Of a stretch of 64,000 bases of DNA, positions 32,842-41,090 are shown piece after piece. The first letter of the stretch is position 1. Each line of letters opens with the position of its first letter. The translations under genes were made by a program, and so were the position numbers. Below the pieces are notes generated by a model that was not told the origin of the DNA, ran no database searches, and saw only the letters and a program-made list of their open reading frames with translations. The stretch is from CAVQGZ01 sp963714455 (lineage in GTDB: Bacteria; Actinomycetota; Actinomycetes; Jiangellales; Jiangellaceae): contig CAVQON010000013.1 in NCBI GenBank assembly GCA_963714455.1, forward strand, positions 1 to 64,000, written 5' to 3'.

Positions 32842-34740
32842 TCAGGATGGGCTGGCGTTCACGCCCGCCGACTCGATCACGGCCAAGAACTGCTCGCCGT
32901 ACTTCTCCATCTTGGCCGCCCCGATGCCGGGGACCTGGCGCAGCGCAACCGCGTCGGCGGGCCGTCGCGTGGCCATCTCGCGAAGCGTCGAGTCGTGGAA
33001 CACGACGTAGGCCGGAACGCTTGCCTCCTCCGCAATCCGCGCCCGCTCGGCACGCAGCGCGTCGAAGAGCGACTGGTCTGCAGCCGCCAGCGGTGGCCCG
33101 GCGTCGGCGCCGCGGCCGCGCGACGAGCGGCGGGGTGCGGTCGGCGGGGCAGCGGCCACCCGCCGCAGCATCACCGTCTCGTCGCCGCTGAGCACCGGAC
33201 GGGCCTTGTCGGTGAGGCGCAGCGCACCCATCGCGGACGCGTCGGGGTGCATCAGCCCGGCGGCCACAAGCTGTCGGGCGACACCGCGCCACTCACGGAC
33301 GTCCAGATCTGCGCCGACGCCGAAGGTCGGCAGGGCGTCGTGTCCCAGCGATGCCATGCGCGGGGTCGCAGTGCCGCGCACGATGTCGATCAGGTGACCG
33401 GCCCCGAACCGTTGACCCGTGCGTATCGCTGCCGACATCAGCTTCTGAGCGGCAACGGTTCCATCCCAGAGGCGCGGTGGCTCGAGGCACACGTCGCAGT
33501 TGCCGCACGCGTCGGACTGCTCGCCGAAGTAGGCGAGCAGCACCTGGCGCCGGCACGTGGCCGACTCGGCGTACCCGAGCATCGCGTCGAGCTTGATCGC
33601 CTCCACACGCTTCTGCTCCTCCCCGGCGCTGGACGAGTCGATCCAGCGTTGCTGCGCGACGACGTCGGCCAGCCCGTAGACCATCCACGCGTCGGCCGGT
33701 TCGCCGTCGCGACCGGCACGGCCCGTCTCCTGGTAGTAGCCCTCCACCGACTTGGGCATGTCGAGGTGCACGACGAAGCGCACGTCGGGCTTGTCGATGC
33801 CCATGCCGAACGCGATCGTGGCGACGACCACGACGCCGTCGTCGCGTCGGAACCTCGTCTGGGCCTCGCGGCGGGCGTCGGCGTCCATGCCGGCGTGGTA
33901 GCCGATCGCCGACACGCCTCGTGAGCGCAGCCACTCGGCCGTCTCGTCCACCTTCTTGCGCGACCCGCAGTAGACGATGCCCGCCTGGCCCTCGCGTCCG
34001 GACAGGAACGCCGCGAGCTGGCGGCGCGGCTCGTCGCGCTCTACCACCGAGTAGCGGATGTTGGGCCGGTCGAAGCTCGACACGAACTCCGCGGCACCAG
34101 TGAGGGCCAGGCGCTCGTGCATCTCCGCGCGGGTCAGGGCGTCGGCGGTGGCGGTGAGAGCGATGCGTGGGACGTCCGGAAAGGCGTCGTGCAGCTCGGC
34201 CAGGCGCAGGTACTCCGGTCTGAAGTCGTGGCCCCACTGGGAGACGCAGTGCGCCTCGTCGATGGCGATCAGCGCGAGGCCGGGGCCCTCGTGCAACGAC
34301 GTCAGCAGATGGCGGAACCCGGCGGTGAGCGCTCGTTCCGGGGCGACGTAGAGCAGGTCCAGGGAGCCGGACGCCGCCGCGCGCCCGACCTCGCGCGCCT
34401 CGTCCGGGCCGAGCGAGGAGTTGAGGTAGGCCGCGCGGACGCCGAGCAGGCGCAGGGCCTCCACCTGGTCGTGCATCAGCGCGATGAGCGGTGAGACGAC
34501 GATGCCTGTCCCGGGGCGCACGAGTGCGGGGATCTGGTAGCAGAGCGACTTGCCGCCCCCCGTCGGCATGAGCACGAGGGCGTCGCCACCGCCGACGACG
34601 TGCTCGACGATCTCGCCTTGGGCGCCCCGGAAGCCGGGGAACCCGAAGACATCTCGCAGCACGGACGACGCATCAGGCGCGGTTGTCGGTGCCGCGGTGG
34701 GCGGCGTGCGGGGCGCCGCGATCGGCTCGTCCGAGGGCAT
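32842..34740 (-). CDS. recQ: RecQ-family ATP-dependent DNA helicase
   Basis: 632 residues from ATG 34740. Helicase motifs: I LMPTGGGKSLCYQ, II IDEAHCVSQWGHDFRPEY (DEAH with the RecQ aromatic loop), motif III LTATAD, and VI QETGRAGRDGE. The zinc-binding part reads CRRQVLLAYFGE then CGNCDVC, and a C-terminal HRDC domain covers the last 80 residues (LREMATRRPADAVALRQVPGIGAAKM). RecQ unwinds duplex DNA 3' to 5' in recombination repair. The winged-helix region between is short. No Shine-Dalgarno at the start. Confidence 0.93.
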   Translation of the reverse strand: MPSDEPIAAPRTPPTAAPTTAPDASSVLRDVFGFPGFRGAQGEIVEHVVGGGDALVLMPTGGGKSLCYQIPALVRPGTGIVVSPLIALMHDQVEALRLLGVRAAYLNSSLGPDEAREVGRAAASGSLDLLYVAPERALTAGFRHLLTSLHEGPGLALIAIDEAHCVSQWGHDFRPEYLRLAELHDAFPDVPRIALTATADALTRAEMHERLALTGAAEFVSSFDRPNIRYSVVERDEPRRQLAAFLSGREGQAGIVYCGSRKKVDETAEWLRSRGVSAIGYHAGMDADARREAQTRFRRDDGVVVVATIAFGMGIDKPDVRFVVHLDMPKSVEGYYQETGRAGRDGEPADAWMVYGLADVVAQQRWIDSSSAGEEQKRVEAIKLDAMLGYAESATCRRQVLLAYFGEQSDACGNCDVCLEPPRLWDGTVAAQKLMSAAIRTGQRFGAGHLIDIVRGTATPRMASLGHDALPTFGVGADLDVREWRGVARQLVAAGLMHPDASAMGALRLTDKARPVLSGDETVMLRRVAAAPPTAPRRSSRGRGADAGPPLAAADQSLFDALRAERARIAEEASVPAYVVFHDSTLREMATRRPADAVALRQVPGIGAAKMEKYGEQFLAVIESAGVNASPS

Positions 34741-34825
34741 CAGGTGATGCTGCCATGCGCGCGGGGGACCTCCGGCCCTGGCACACCCACGCTCGGTTGC
34801 CGCAGATTCGCACGAGAAGGAAGGG

Positions 34826-35209
34826 ATGGGAATGTCTGGATACATCACCACCGTTGAGGCCGTGCTCGCGATGCAGCCGGCGTTTCGCCGAGTGCTCGCC
34901 ACCGGCGCCAACAGCCAGCTCGTCGCGATGACGCTGCAGCCGCACGAAGAGATCGGCGCGGAGGTGCACGAGCACGGCGACCAGATGTTCCTGGTCGCCT
35001 CAGGCTGGCCCGTCGAGATCACCATCGGCGACGACGTGCACAGCGTACCGACCGGCACCTTGGCCGTCGTTCCGGCCGGGGTGTGGCACAACGTCGTGAA
35101 CCGTGGCGACATCCCCGCGACCGTGCTGACCGTGTATGCCCCACCGGAGCACGAGGACGGCCTGGTCGCCATCACCAGGGAAGAAGCCGCCCGCGAGCAC
35201 GGCCACTGA
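34826..35209 (+). CDS. Cupin-domain protein
   Basis: 127 residues. GAAGGAAGGG precedes two ATGs (34826 and 34832). The two cupin motifs are seen: EVHEHGDQMFLVASG (His-x-His-x3-4-Glu-like, with Gln/Met after Asp) and PAGVWHNVVNRG (the second-motif His). Small cupins bind a metal and act as isomerases, dioxygenases or sensors. The motif-1 Glu is replaced by Gln, so metal binding may be altered. Substrate unknown. Ends 12 bases from a convergent gene. Confidence 0.85.
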   Translation: MGMSGYITTVEAVLAMQPAFRRVLATGANSQLVAMTLQPHEEIGAEVHEHGDQMFLVASGWPVEITIGDDVHSVPTGTLAVVPAGVWHNVVNRGDIPATVLTVYAPPEHEDGLVAITREEAAREHGH

Positions 35210-35221
35210 GAAGGCCCTCGC

Positions 35222-35605
35222 TCAGCCGAAGATCGGGTCGGGCTCCAGCGCATAGCGGTCATCGCCGAAGCCCAGGATGAGGTACCCGATCGGCGTCAGG
35301 AAGATCAGCAGCAGCGTGGTGCCGAGCCCGCGCCCGAACGCCTTGGACAGGTCGTTCATCACGATCACCAGAGCGACGATGTTGACGATCGGGATGATGA
35401 AGAGCACGAACCACCACAAAGGCCGGTGCACGATCTTCAGCAGCCCGAACAGGTTGAGGAAGGGGATGATCGACACCCAGCCTGGCTGGGCTGCCTTGAC
35501 GTACATCTTCCAGCCGGCGACCAGGATCAAGACCAACCAGCCGAACGCCAGGGCGGCGAACAGTCCAGCGGCTAGCCCGCCGGCGACGTCATCCTGCAGA
35601 AGCAT
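35222..35605 (-). CDS. DUF5684-like four-helix membrane protein
   Basis: 127 residues from ATG 35605, preceded by GAGGAG. Four hydrophobic helices; the signature KAAQPGWVSIIPFLNLF and NLFGLLKIVHRPLWWFVLFI followed by PIVNIVALVIVMNDLSKAFG is typical of DUF5684. Unknown role, often a signal-peptidase neighbour or stress membrane protein. A longer frame running through the DEAD-box gene is an artefact. Confidence 0.8.
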   Translation of the reverse strand: MLLQDDVAGGLAAGLFAALAFGWLVLILVAGWKMYVKAAQPGWVSIIPFLNLFGLLKIVHRPLWWFVLFIIPIVNIVALVIVMNDLSKAFGRGLGTTLLLIFLTPIGYLILGFGDDRYALEPDPIFG

Positions 35606-35637
35606 GCGAATCTCCTCAAGTCGTTGGTCCGGCGAGG

Positions 35638-36957
35638 CTAGCGACCCGACGCTCCGGGGCTGCGCCGACGCGCGGAGCGGCGACGTCGCGGCGCGGCGTT
35701 GACGGGTCGCGACTGAGCCGCCGGTGCTCGCACCGCGGTGACCAGCGGGGCGGGTGGGCCGACCAGCGCCACCAGGGCGGGGTGACCGGGGGAGACGCGG
35801 TGCTCGGTCGGGGAGATCTTGGCCTTGCGCATCAGCGTGCGGATGTCGGAGTGCTGCTCGTGGGTGGCCAGTGTGACGACGACACCCTCGGCGCCGGCCC
35901 GTGCGGTGCGACCGGAGCGGTGCAGGTAGGCCTTGTGCTCCGCGGGCGGGTCGATGTGCACGACGAGCGTCACGTCGTCGACGTGGATGCCGCGGGCGGC
36001 GATGTCGGTCGCTACGAGCACCCGAACCTCGCCGCTGTGAAAGGCAGCAAGGTTGCGGTTGCGCGCCGGCTGCGACAGGTTGCCGTGCAGGTCGGCCGAC
36101 GGGATGCCGGCGGCGGTCAGCTTGAGTGCCAGCTTCTTCGCCGAGTGCTTGGTACGCGTGAACGCCAGGATGCGTCCGTGCCCGGACAGCAGCTCGCGGA
36201 TCACGCTCGGCTTGTCGGTCGCGCTCACCGTGAGCACGTGGTGGGCCATGGCGGGCACCTCGCTGGCCGAGCTGTCGACCGAGTGGGTGACCGGGTCGGT
36301 CAGGTAGCGGCGGACGATGACGTTGACGTCCCCGTCGAGCGTGGCCGAGAAGAGCAGACGCTGCGCGCTGCGCGGGGTGCGGTCGAGGATGCGCTTGACC
36401 GCCGGAAGAAAGCCGAGGTCGGCCATGTGGTCGGCCTCGTCGATGACGGTGACCTCGATCGCGTCGAGGTTGACGTGGCCCTGGGCGATCAGGTCTTCGA
36501 GCCGCCCGGGGGTGGCCACCACGACGTCGACGCCGCGCTGAAGCGTCGAGACCTGTGGGCCGTAGGAGACCCCGCCGTAGACCGTCATACCGCGCAGGTT
36601 CAGCGCGTCGGTGAGCAGCGTGAGCGTCTCGAGCACCTGGTTGGCCAGCTCGCGGGTCGGCACGAGGACGAGTGCGCGCGGCCGCCCGGGGCGCCGCTTG
36701 CTGTCGCTGCGCATCACGCGCATCACGGTCGGGATGGCGAAGGCGAGGGTCTTGCCGCTGCCGGTGCGGCCGCGGCCGAGCACGTCCCGGCCGGCCAGGG
36801 CGTCGGGCAGCGTCGCGGTCTGGATCGGGAAGGGGTCGCGGATGCCGCGCTTGGCCAGCTCGCTGGTCAGCACGGCGGGGACGCCGAGATCGGCGAAGGT
36901 GGCGGTGCCTGCGGCGGGCGTAGCCGGCGCAGGGGTGATCGGGGTAGCGGGGTGCAT
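35638..36957 (-). CDS. DEAD-box RNA helicase
   Basis: 439 residues. Q motif RGIRDPFPIQTATLP, I GRTGSGKT, Ia PTRELA, Ib TPGR, II VIDEADHM, III SATLDG, IV LAFTRTKHSAKK, V ATDIAARGI, VI HRSGRTARAG: a complete set. The C-terminus is a basic Arg/Ser tail (RRRRSARRRS) that would bind RNA. Probably works in ribosome assembly, mRNA decay or cold adaptation. GAGGA lies eight bases upstream of the start. A six-base-pair hairpin lies about 105 bases upstream (37062-37079). Confidence 0.93.
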   Translation of the reverse strand: MHPATPITPAPATPAAGTATFADLGVPAVLTSELAKRGIRDPFPIQTATLPDALAGRDVLGRGRTGSGKTLAFAIPTVMRVMRSDSKRRPGRPRALVLVPTRELANQVLETLTLLTDALNLRGMTVYGGVSYGPQVSTLQRGVDVVVATPGRLEDLIAQGHVNLDAIEVTVIDEADHMADLGFLPAVKRILDRTPRSAQRLLFSATLDGDVNVIVRRYLTDPVTHSVDSSASEVPAMAHHVLTVSATDKPSVIRELLSGHGRILAFTRTKHSAKKLALKLTAAGIPSADLHGNLSQPARNRNLAAFHSGEVRVLVATDIAARGIHVDDVTLVVHIDPPAEHKAYLHRSGRTARAGAEGVVVTLATHEQHSDIRTLMRKAKISPTEHRVSPGHPALVALVGPPAPLVTAVRAPAAQSRPVNAAPRRRRSARRRSPGASGR

Positions 36958-37061
36958 GACACGTCCTCACGACGTCGATGTGGCGCGAACTGCCCGCTCA
37001 CACATCGTCAAGAGGGGATGCGGGACTCTCGCGTGCGAGGTCGCCGCGTCAGTACACGGAA

Positions 37062-37079
37062 GGCTCCGAACGTGGAGCC
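37062..37079. other. Hairpin in the presumed leader of the DEAD-box gene
   Basis: GGCTCC and GGAGCC with a six-base loop, in the 166-base gap upstream of the helicase start. Could be a leader structure or the end of the OsmC gene region; not decided. Confidence 0.25.
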
Positions 37080-37123
37080 GTGGGACAAGGGTAGCGCGCC
37101 GGGCGACCCGTGGGCGACACGGC

Positions 37124-37573
37124 TCAGGCCGGCTCGGTCGCGACCCGGGTCGTCACCGGGGTGCCGGCCTCGATCGTGCGGCTCACGGTGCAGGTGCGGT
37201 CGTGGGACGTCTTGACCGCCCGCGGCAGGATCGACCGGGCGGCGTCGCCCGCCTCGTCGTCGCCGAAGGTGAGTCGAAACGTGACCTCGACGTCACGCAG
37301 GATGGTGCCGCCGCCGTCAGCCGGCACCTTGTGCGCCTGCGCCGTCACCTCGAAGCGCTCGGCCGGGGCGCGACGGCCGGTGACCAGGTCGACGTCGACG
37401 GCCGAGCAGCCGGCGACAGCCGCAAGAAGCAGCTCGACCGGCGTGAAGTCGTCCCCGGCGTGGCTGCCGAACCGCAGCGTGCCTCCGCGCGTGTTCGTCG
37501 CGAGGTAGACGCCCTCGTCGAGGCGTCCGAGGGTCACCGAGCGAAGGGTGTCGGGCTGATCGGCGGGGGACAT
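37124..37573 (-). CDS. OsmC/Ohr-family peroxiredoxin-like protein
   Basis: 149 residues. The two redox cysteines are in place: AGCSAVDVDLV (peroxidatic Cys) and SHDRTCTVSRTI (resolving Cys). LRFGSHAGDDFTPVELLLAAVA is the family's substrate-pocket lead-in. Reduces organic hydroperoxides, usually with lipoyl or thiol reductants. Possible leaderless start: TACGCT ends eight bases before the ATG. Confidence 0.9.
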   Translation of the reverse strand: MSPADQPDTLRSVTLGRLDEGVYLATNTRGGTLRFGSHAGDDFTPVELLLAAVAGCSAVDVDLVTGRRAPAERFEVTAQAHKVPADGGGTILRDVEVTFRLTFGDDEAGDAARSILPRAVKTSHDRTCTVSRTIEAGTPVTTRVATEPA

Positions 37574-37594
37574 GGCGCCGAAGCGTAGGCGAGG

Positions 37595-38650
37595 CTAGAA
37601 GAGGGACGCCGCAGTGACGTCGTGGGGCGAGGTGCACCCGAGCAGCGCCAGCGTGGTCGCCAGCTCGGCGCGAACGAGGTCCAGCACGTGCAGCGCGCCT
37701 TGTTCGCCGCCGACGGTCAACCCCCAGAGCATCGGGCGACCCATCAGCACCGCACGGGCCCCCAGAGCGAGGGCGACAGCGACGTCGCTGCCGCGCCGGA
37801 TGCCGCCGTCGACGAACACCTCGACTCGCCCGTCCACCGCGTCGACCACGGGCGGAAGCAGCCGCGCGGTACCCGGGACCCCGTCGAGCTGGCGTCCGCC
37901 ATGGTTGGAGACGATCACTCCCGACACACCGTGCTCGACCGCCAGGGCTGCGTCGGCAGCGGCATGCACTCCCTTGACGAGCACCGGCAGCGGGCAGTCG
38001 GCGATGAACTCCCCCAGCTGTGCCCACGTGAACGCGGGGTCGACGAGGGAGAAGAACTCGGTCACGCTCACGCCTGCGGAGCGGCCGAGGGCTGCCGTGA
38101 CGGCCGGCATGTCGAGGTGGTCGGGGACGCGGAACCCGGTGCGCAGGTCGCGCTCCCGCGTCGCGGCCACGGGAGCGTCGACCGTGACCACGATCGCGGT
38201 GAATCCGGCTTGCACGGCCTGGTCGACCAGCGACCTCGACACGCCTCGGTCGCGCGCGACGTACAGCTGGTACCAGCGTGGCGCTCCCGGCGCGGCACGG
38301 GCTACTTCGGCCGGAGTGGCGCTCGCCAGCGTCGAGAGCGTCATGATCGTCCCGGCTGCAGCGGCGGCGCGCGCCATGCCTGGCTCACCGTCGGGATGAG
38401 CCATCCGTTGCAGTGCGACCGGGGCGACCAGCACCGGCATCGACACCTCGGTGCCGAGCACGGTGGTCGTCGTCGAGACGTCTGATACGTCGACGAGCAC
38501 GCGAGGGAGCAGCCGGTGCGCTGCCCACGCGGCCAGGTTGTCGGCCAGTGTGCGTTCGTCCCCGGCGCCGCCCGCGTAGTAGCCCAGCGGCCCCGCGTCC
38601 AGCAGCTCGGCGGCGTGACGCTCGACATCAGCAAGAGTGGGTGGCAGCAC
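37595..38650 (-). CDS. FMN-dependent alpha-hydroxy-acid oxidase/dehydrogenase
   Basis: 351 residues. Family marks: LADVERHAAELL and YYAGGAGDERT at the N-terminus, the FMN-phosphate and catalytic-base segment VIVSNHGGRQLDG (His-Gly-Gly-Arg-Gln-Leu-Asp), and VFVDGGIRRGSDVAVALALGARAVLMGRP at the C-terminus, split over strand and helix. Oxidises L-2-hydroxy acids such as lactate or glycolate. Leaderless: TAGCGT (38662-38657) is six bases before the GTG. Divergent from the flavin monooxygenase operon. Confidence 0.9.
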   Translation of the reverse strand: MLPPTLADVERHAAELLDAGPLGYYAGGAGDERTLADNLAAWAAHRLLPRVLVDVSDVSTTTTVLGTEVSMPVLVAPVALQRMAHPDGEPGMARAAAAAGTIMTLSTLASATPAEVARAAPGAPRWYQLYVARDRGVSRSLVDQAVQAGFTAIVVTVDAPVAATRERDLRTGFRVPDHLDMPAVTAALGRSAGVSVTEFFSLVDPAFTWAQLGEFIADCPLPVLVKGVHAAADAALAVEHGVSGVIVSNHGGRQLDGVPGTARLLPPVVDAVDGRVEVFVDGGIRRGSDVAVALALGARAVLMGRPMLWGLTVGGEQGALHVLDLVRAELATTLALLGCTSPHDVTAASLF

Positions 38651-38656
38651 GCCGCG

Positions 38657-38662
38657 ACGCTA
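38657..38662 (-). promoter_or_regulatory. -10 box, leaderless hydroxy-acid oxidase
   Basis: TAGCGT with six bases to GTG 38650. Confidence 0.5.
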
Positions 38663-38714
38663 CTGCTGTCAACGGCCGAGGTGGCCCCGAGGGTCGGCTG
38701 CGAGCACCCCGGGC

Positions 38715-38720
38715 TACTGT
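38715..38720 (+). promoter_or_regulatory. -10 box, leaderless flavin monooxygenase operon
   Basis: TACTGT with six bases (CCGAAC) to GTG 38727; no ribosome site. Fixes the start. Confidence 0.55.
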
Positions 38721-38726
38721 CCGAAC

Positions 38727-40109
38727 GTGGGGACGCCAGCTGCTGCTACGGGCCGATTCGACGCCGAGGCCGCCATCGTCGGAGCCGGCCCAGCCGGGCT
38801 GGCTGCGGGGAAGGCGCTCGCTGAGCGGGGGCTGACGTTCGACTGGTTCGAGAAGGGGTCGATGGTCGGCGGGCTCTGGCGCATCGACAACGACAACGGC
38901 GGGGTGGCGGCCTACAAGACGCTGCACCTGAACTCGTCGCGGTTCACCAGCCAGTTCCCGTCGGACCCGATGCCCGACGACTGGCCCGACTACCCCAGCC
39001 ACGAGCTGATGGCGCAGTACTTCCAGGAGTTCGCCGAGCAGCACGGGCTGCTCGAGCGCATCACGTTCCACGCCGAAGTGACCTCGGTCGAGCCCCTGCC
39101 CGGACCCGGCAAGCCGGGCGAGCACGGGTGGGCTGTCACGACGAGTGCCACGGGCACCCGCACCTACGGCGCGGTGCTGGTCGCGAACGGGCACCACGGC
39201 ACCCCGCACATGGTCCAGTTCGCCGGGGAGTTCACCGGCGAGTCGTTCCACTCCCACGACTACGTCGAGCCGAGCGTGTTCACCGACAAGGACGTCGTGG
39301 TGGTCGGCGTCGGCAACTCCGGCATGGACATCTCGTGCGACGCCGCCAAGGTCGCTCGCAGCGTGCACCTGGTCACCCGGCGCGGGGTGCATGTGCTGCC
39401 GAAGTACGCCTTCGGAAAGCCCATCGACACCCTCGCCTCGCCGATCAACGGCTACGTGCCGTTCGTCGTCGAACGCACCTTGTACGAGGTCGTCCAAAGG
39501 CTCAGCTCCGGGCGTCCCCAAGACCGCGGTCTGCCCAAGCCCGACCACCGCCTGCTGCACGCGCACCCGACGGTGTCGGCCGAGCTGTACGACCGCGTCG
39601 GCCACGGCGACATCGTCGTCACGCCCACCATCGAGCGCCTCGACGCCGACACCGTCCACTTCATCGACGGCACGTCCACGCACGCTGACGTGCTGGTCCA
39701 CGCCACCGGCTACGACGTGTCGCTGCCCTTCTTGGCACCGGAGGTGTACAGCGCGACTGACAACGCGATGCCGCTGTACCAGCGGGTCGTGTCACCGGAC
39801 CGGCCCGGCCTGTACTTCATCGGGTTCATCCAGACGGTCGGGGCGAACATCGCCCTGTTCGAGTACCAGAGCGCGTGGGTCGCCGACCTGCTCACCGACG
39901 CTGTCGTCCTGCCCACCGAGGATCAGATGCGCGACTGGATCGGGGCCGACCAGGCGGCGATGGCCAAGCGCTACACCCGCTCGCAGCGGCACACGATGCA
40001 GGTGGACTACTGGCGCTACATCCGTGCGATCAAGGAGGCGCGTGCCCGCAAGCCGCACCCGTCGCTGCTCGACCGCGTCACCGCACCCCTGGCCGGTCTG
40101 CGCTCATGA
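38727..40109 (+). CDS. Class B flavin-containing monooxygenase
   Basis: 460 residues from GTG 38727 (leaderless). FAD site AIVGAGPAGLAAGKAL; the FMO fingerprint FTGESFHSHDYV (F-x-G-x3-H-x3-Y); NADPH site VVVGVGNSGMDIS; late ATGYDVSLPF. FMOs insert one oxygen atom at N, S or carbonyl carbon (Baeyer-Villiger) using NADPH. It overlaps the next gene by four bases and starts a three-gene operon with a dehydratase/epimerase-like SDR and a zinc MDR. The operon may act on a lipid, steroid or terpenoid ketone or alcohol; inference from gene types only. Confidence 0.9.
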   Translation: MGTPAAATGRFDAEAAIVGAGPAGLAAGKALAERGLTFDWFEKGSMVGGLWRIDNDNGGVAAYKTLHLNSSRFTSQFPSDPMPDDWPDYPSHELMAQYFQEFAEQHGLLERITFHAEVTSVEPLPGPGKPGEHGWAVTTSATGTRTYGAVLVANGHHGTPHMVQFAGEFTGESFHSHDYVEPSVFTDKDVVVVGVGNSGMDISCDAAKVARSVHLVTRRGVHVLPKYAFGKPIDTLASPINGYVPFVVERTLYEVVQRLSSGRPQDRGLPKPDHRLLHAHPTVSAELYDRVGHGDIVVTPTIERLDADTVHFIDGTSTHADVLVHATGYDVSLPFLAPEVYSATDNAMPLYQRVVSPDRPGLYFIGFIQTVGANIALFEYQSAWVADLLTDAVVLPTEDQMRDWIGADQAAMAKRYTRSQRHTMQVDYWRYIRAIKEARARKPHPSLLDRVTAPLAGLRS

Positions 40110-41089
40110 CCGACCGAGTGGTTCCCCCGGTTCCGGGCCGCGTCTTCGTCACCGGGGGCGCGGGGTTCATCGGCCGCGCGCTCATCGCTCGGCTGCGCGA
40201 GCTGGGTGCCGAGGCCAGCGGGGTCGACCTGCACGCCGACCCGAGCATCGGTGTGGTCCTCGGAAGCACCACTGAGCCGTCCGGCTGGGCGCATCACCTC
40301 GACGGTGTGGACGCGATCATCCACACCGCCGCCATCGTCTCCATGGTCGCGTCCCACGACGACGCCTGGAAGGTGAACGTGCTCGGCACCCGCCGCACCA
40401 TCGAGGCCGCCGCGAAGGCGGGCGTGCGTCGGTTCGTGCACCTGTCGTCGATCATGGCGTACGGGTTCGACTACCCCGACGGGGTGGACGAGACGTACCC
40501 GGTGCGGGTCAACGGCTGCTCCTACACCGACTCGCGGGTCACGTCCGAGGCCGTCGTCATGACCGCCCACGCCGCCGGGGAGGTCGACGCGACGGTGGTA
40601 CGGCCCGGTGACGTCATCGGCCCGGGCTCGATCTGGGTGCGTGGGCCGATCGAGATGGCGCGCAAGGGGCAGATGGTGCTGCCGGCGGGCGGCTCCGGTG
40701 TGTTCACGCCCATCTACCTCGACAACCTCGTCGACGCCATCCTGCTCACGCTGGGCACTCCGGCGGCCTCTGGCCAGGTGTTCACCCTGAGCGACGGGTA
40801 CGGGGTGGCGTGCCGTGACTACTTCGGCCGGCTGGCCGACATGGCCGGGGGGCGCGTGCGCACACTGCCGACACCGGTCGCGGTCTCCGTCAGCCGTGGG
40901 GCCGGCGCACTCCTGCGCCGGCTCGGCCAGAAGAACGAGCTGAGCGCCGCCACGATGCTCATGCTCGCCCGCACGGGCGTCTACTCCAACGAGAAGGCAC
41001 GCCACCTGCTCGGCTTCGAACCCCGGGTCGGCTACGACGAGGCGATGTCCCGCATCGAGGTCTGGGCCCGCGACGAAGGACTGGTCTGA
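40106..41089 (+). CDS. NAD-dependent epimerase/dehydratase-like extended SDR
   Basis: 327 residues. ATG 40106 overlaps the upstream stop (ATGA). Cofactor site FVTGGAGFIGRALIARL with Asp after it (SGVDLH), favouring NAD. HTAAIVSM and VHLSSIMAYG provide the middle signatures. The catalytic YxxxK reads YTDSR, with Arg in place of Lys, an unusual change. VRPGDVIGPGSIWVRG and the late FTPIYLDNLVDAI match 3-beta-hydroxysteroid-dehydrogenase/epimerase types. The family may be sterol-like or dihydroflavonol-type; the Arg should be verified. Confidence 0.85.
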   Translation: MTDRVVPPVPGRVFVTGGAGFIGRALIARLRELGAEASGVDLHADPSIGVVLGSTTEPSGWAHHLDGVDAIIHTAAIVSMVASHDDAWKVNVLGTRRTIEAAAKAGVRRFVHLSSIMAYGFDYPDGVDETYPVRVNGCSYTDSRVTSEAVVMTAHAAGEVDATVVRPGDVIGPGSIWVRGPIEMARKGQMVLPAGGSGVFTPIYLDNLVDAILLTLGTPAASGQVFTLSDGYGVACRDYFGRLADMAGGRVRTLPTPVAVSVSRGAGALLRRLGQKNELSAATMLMLARTGVYSNEKARHLLGFEPRVGYDEAMSRIEVWARDEGLV

Positions 41090-41090
41090 C

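Noticed and set aside
35222..36970. Single 582-residue frame joining the DUF5684 gene to the DEAD-box region
   Set aside because: The upstream part is a shadow of the helicase frame. The membrane protein has its own ATG and ribosome site at 35605.
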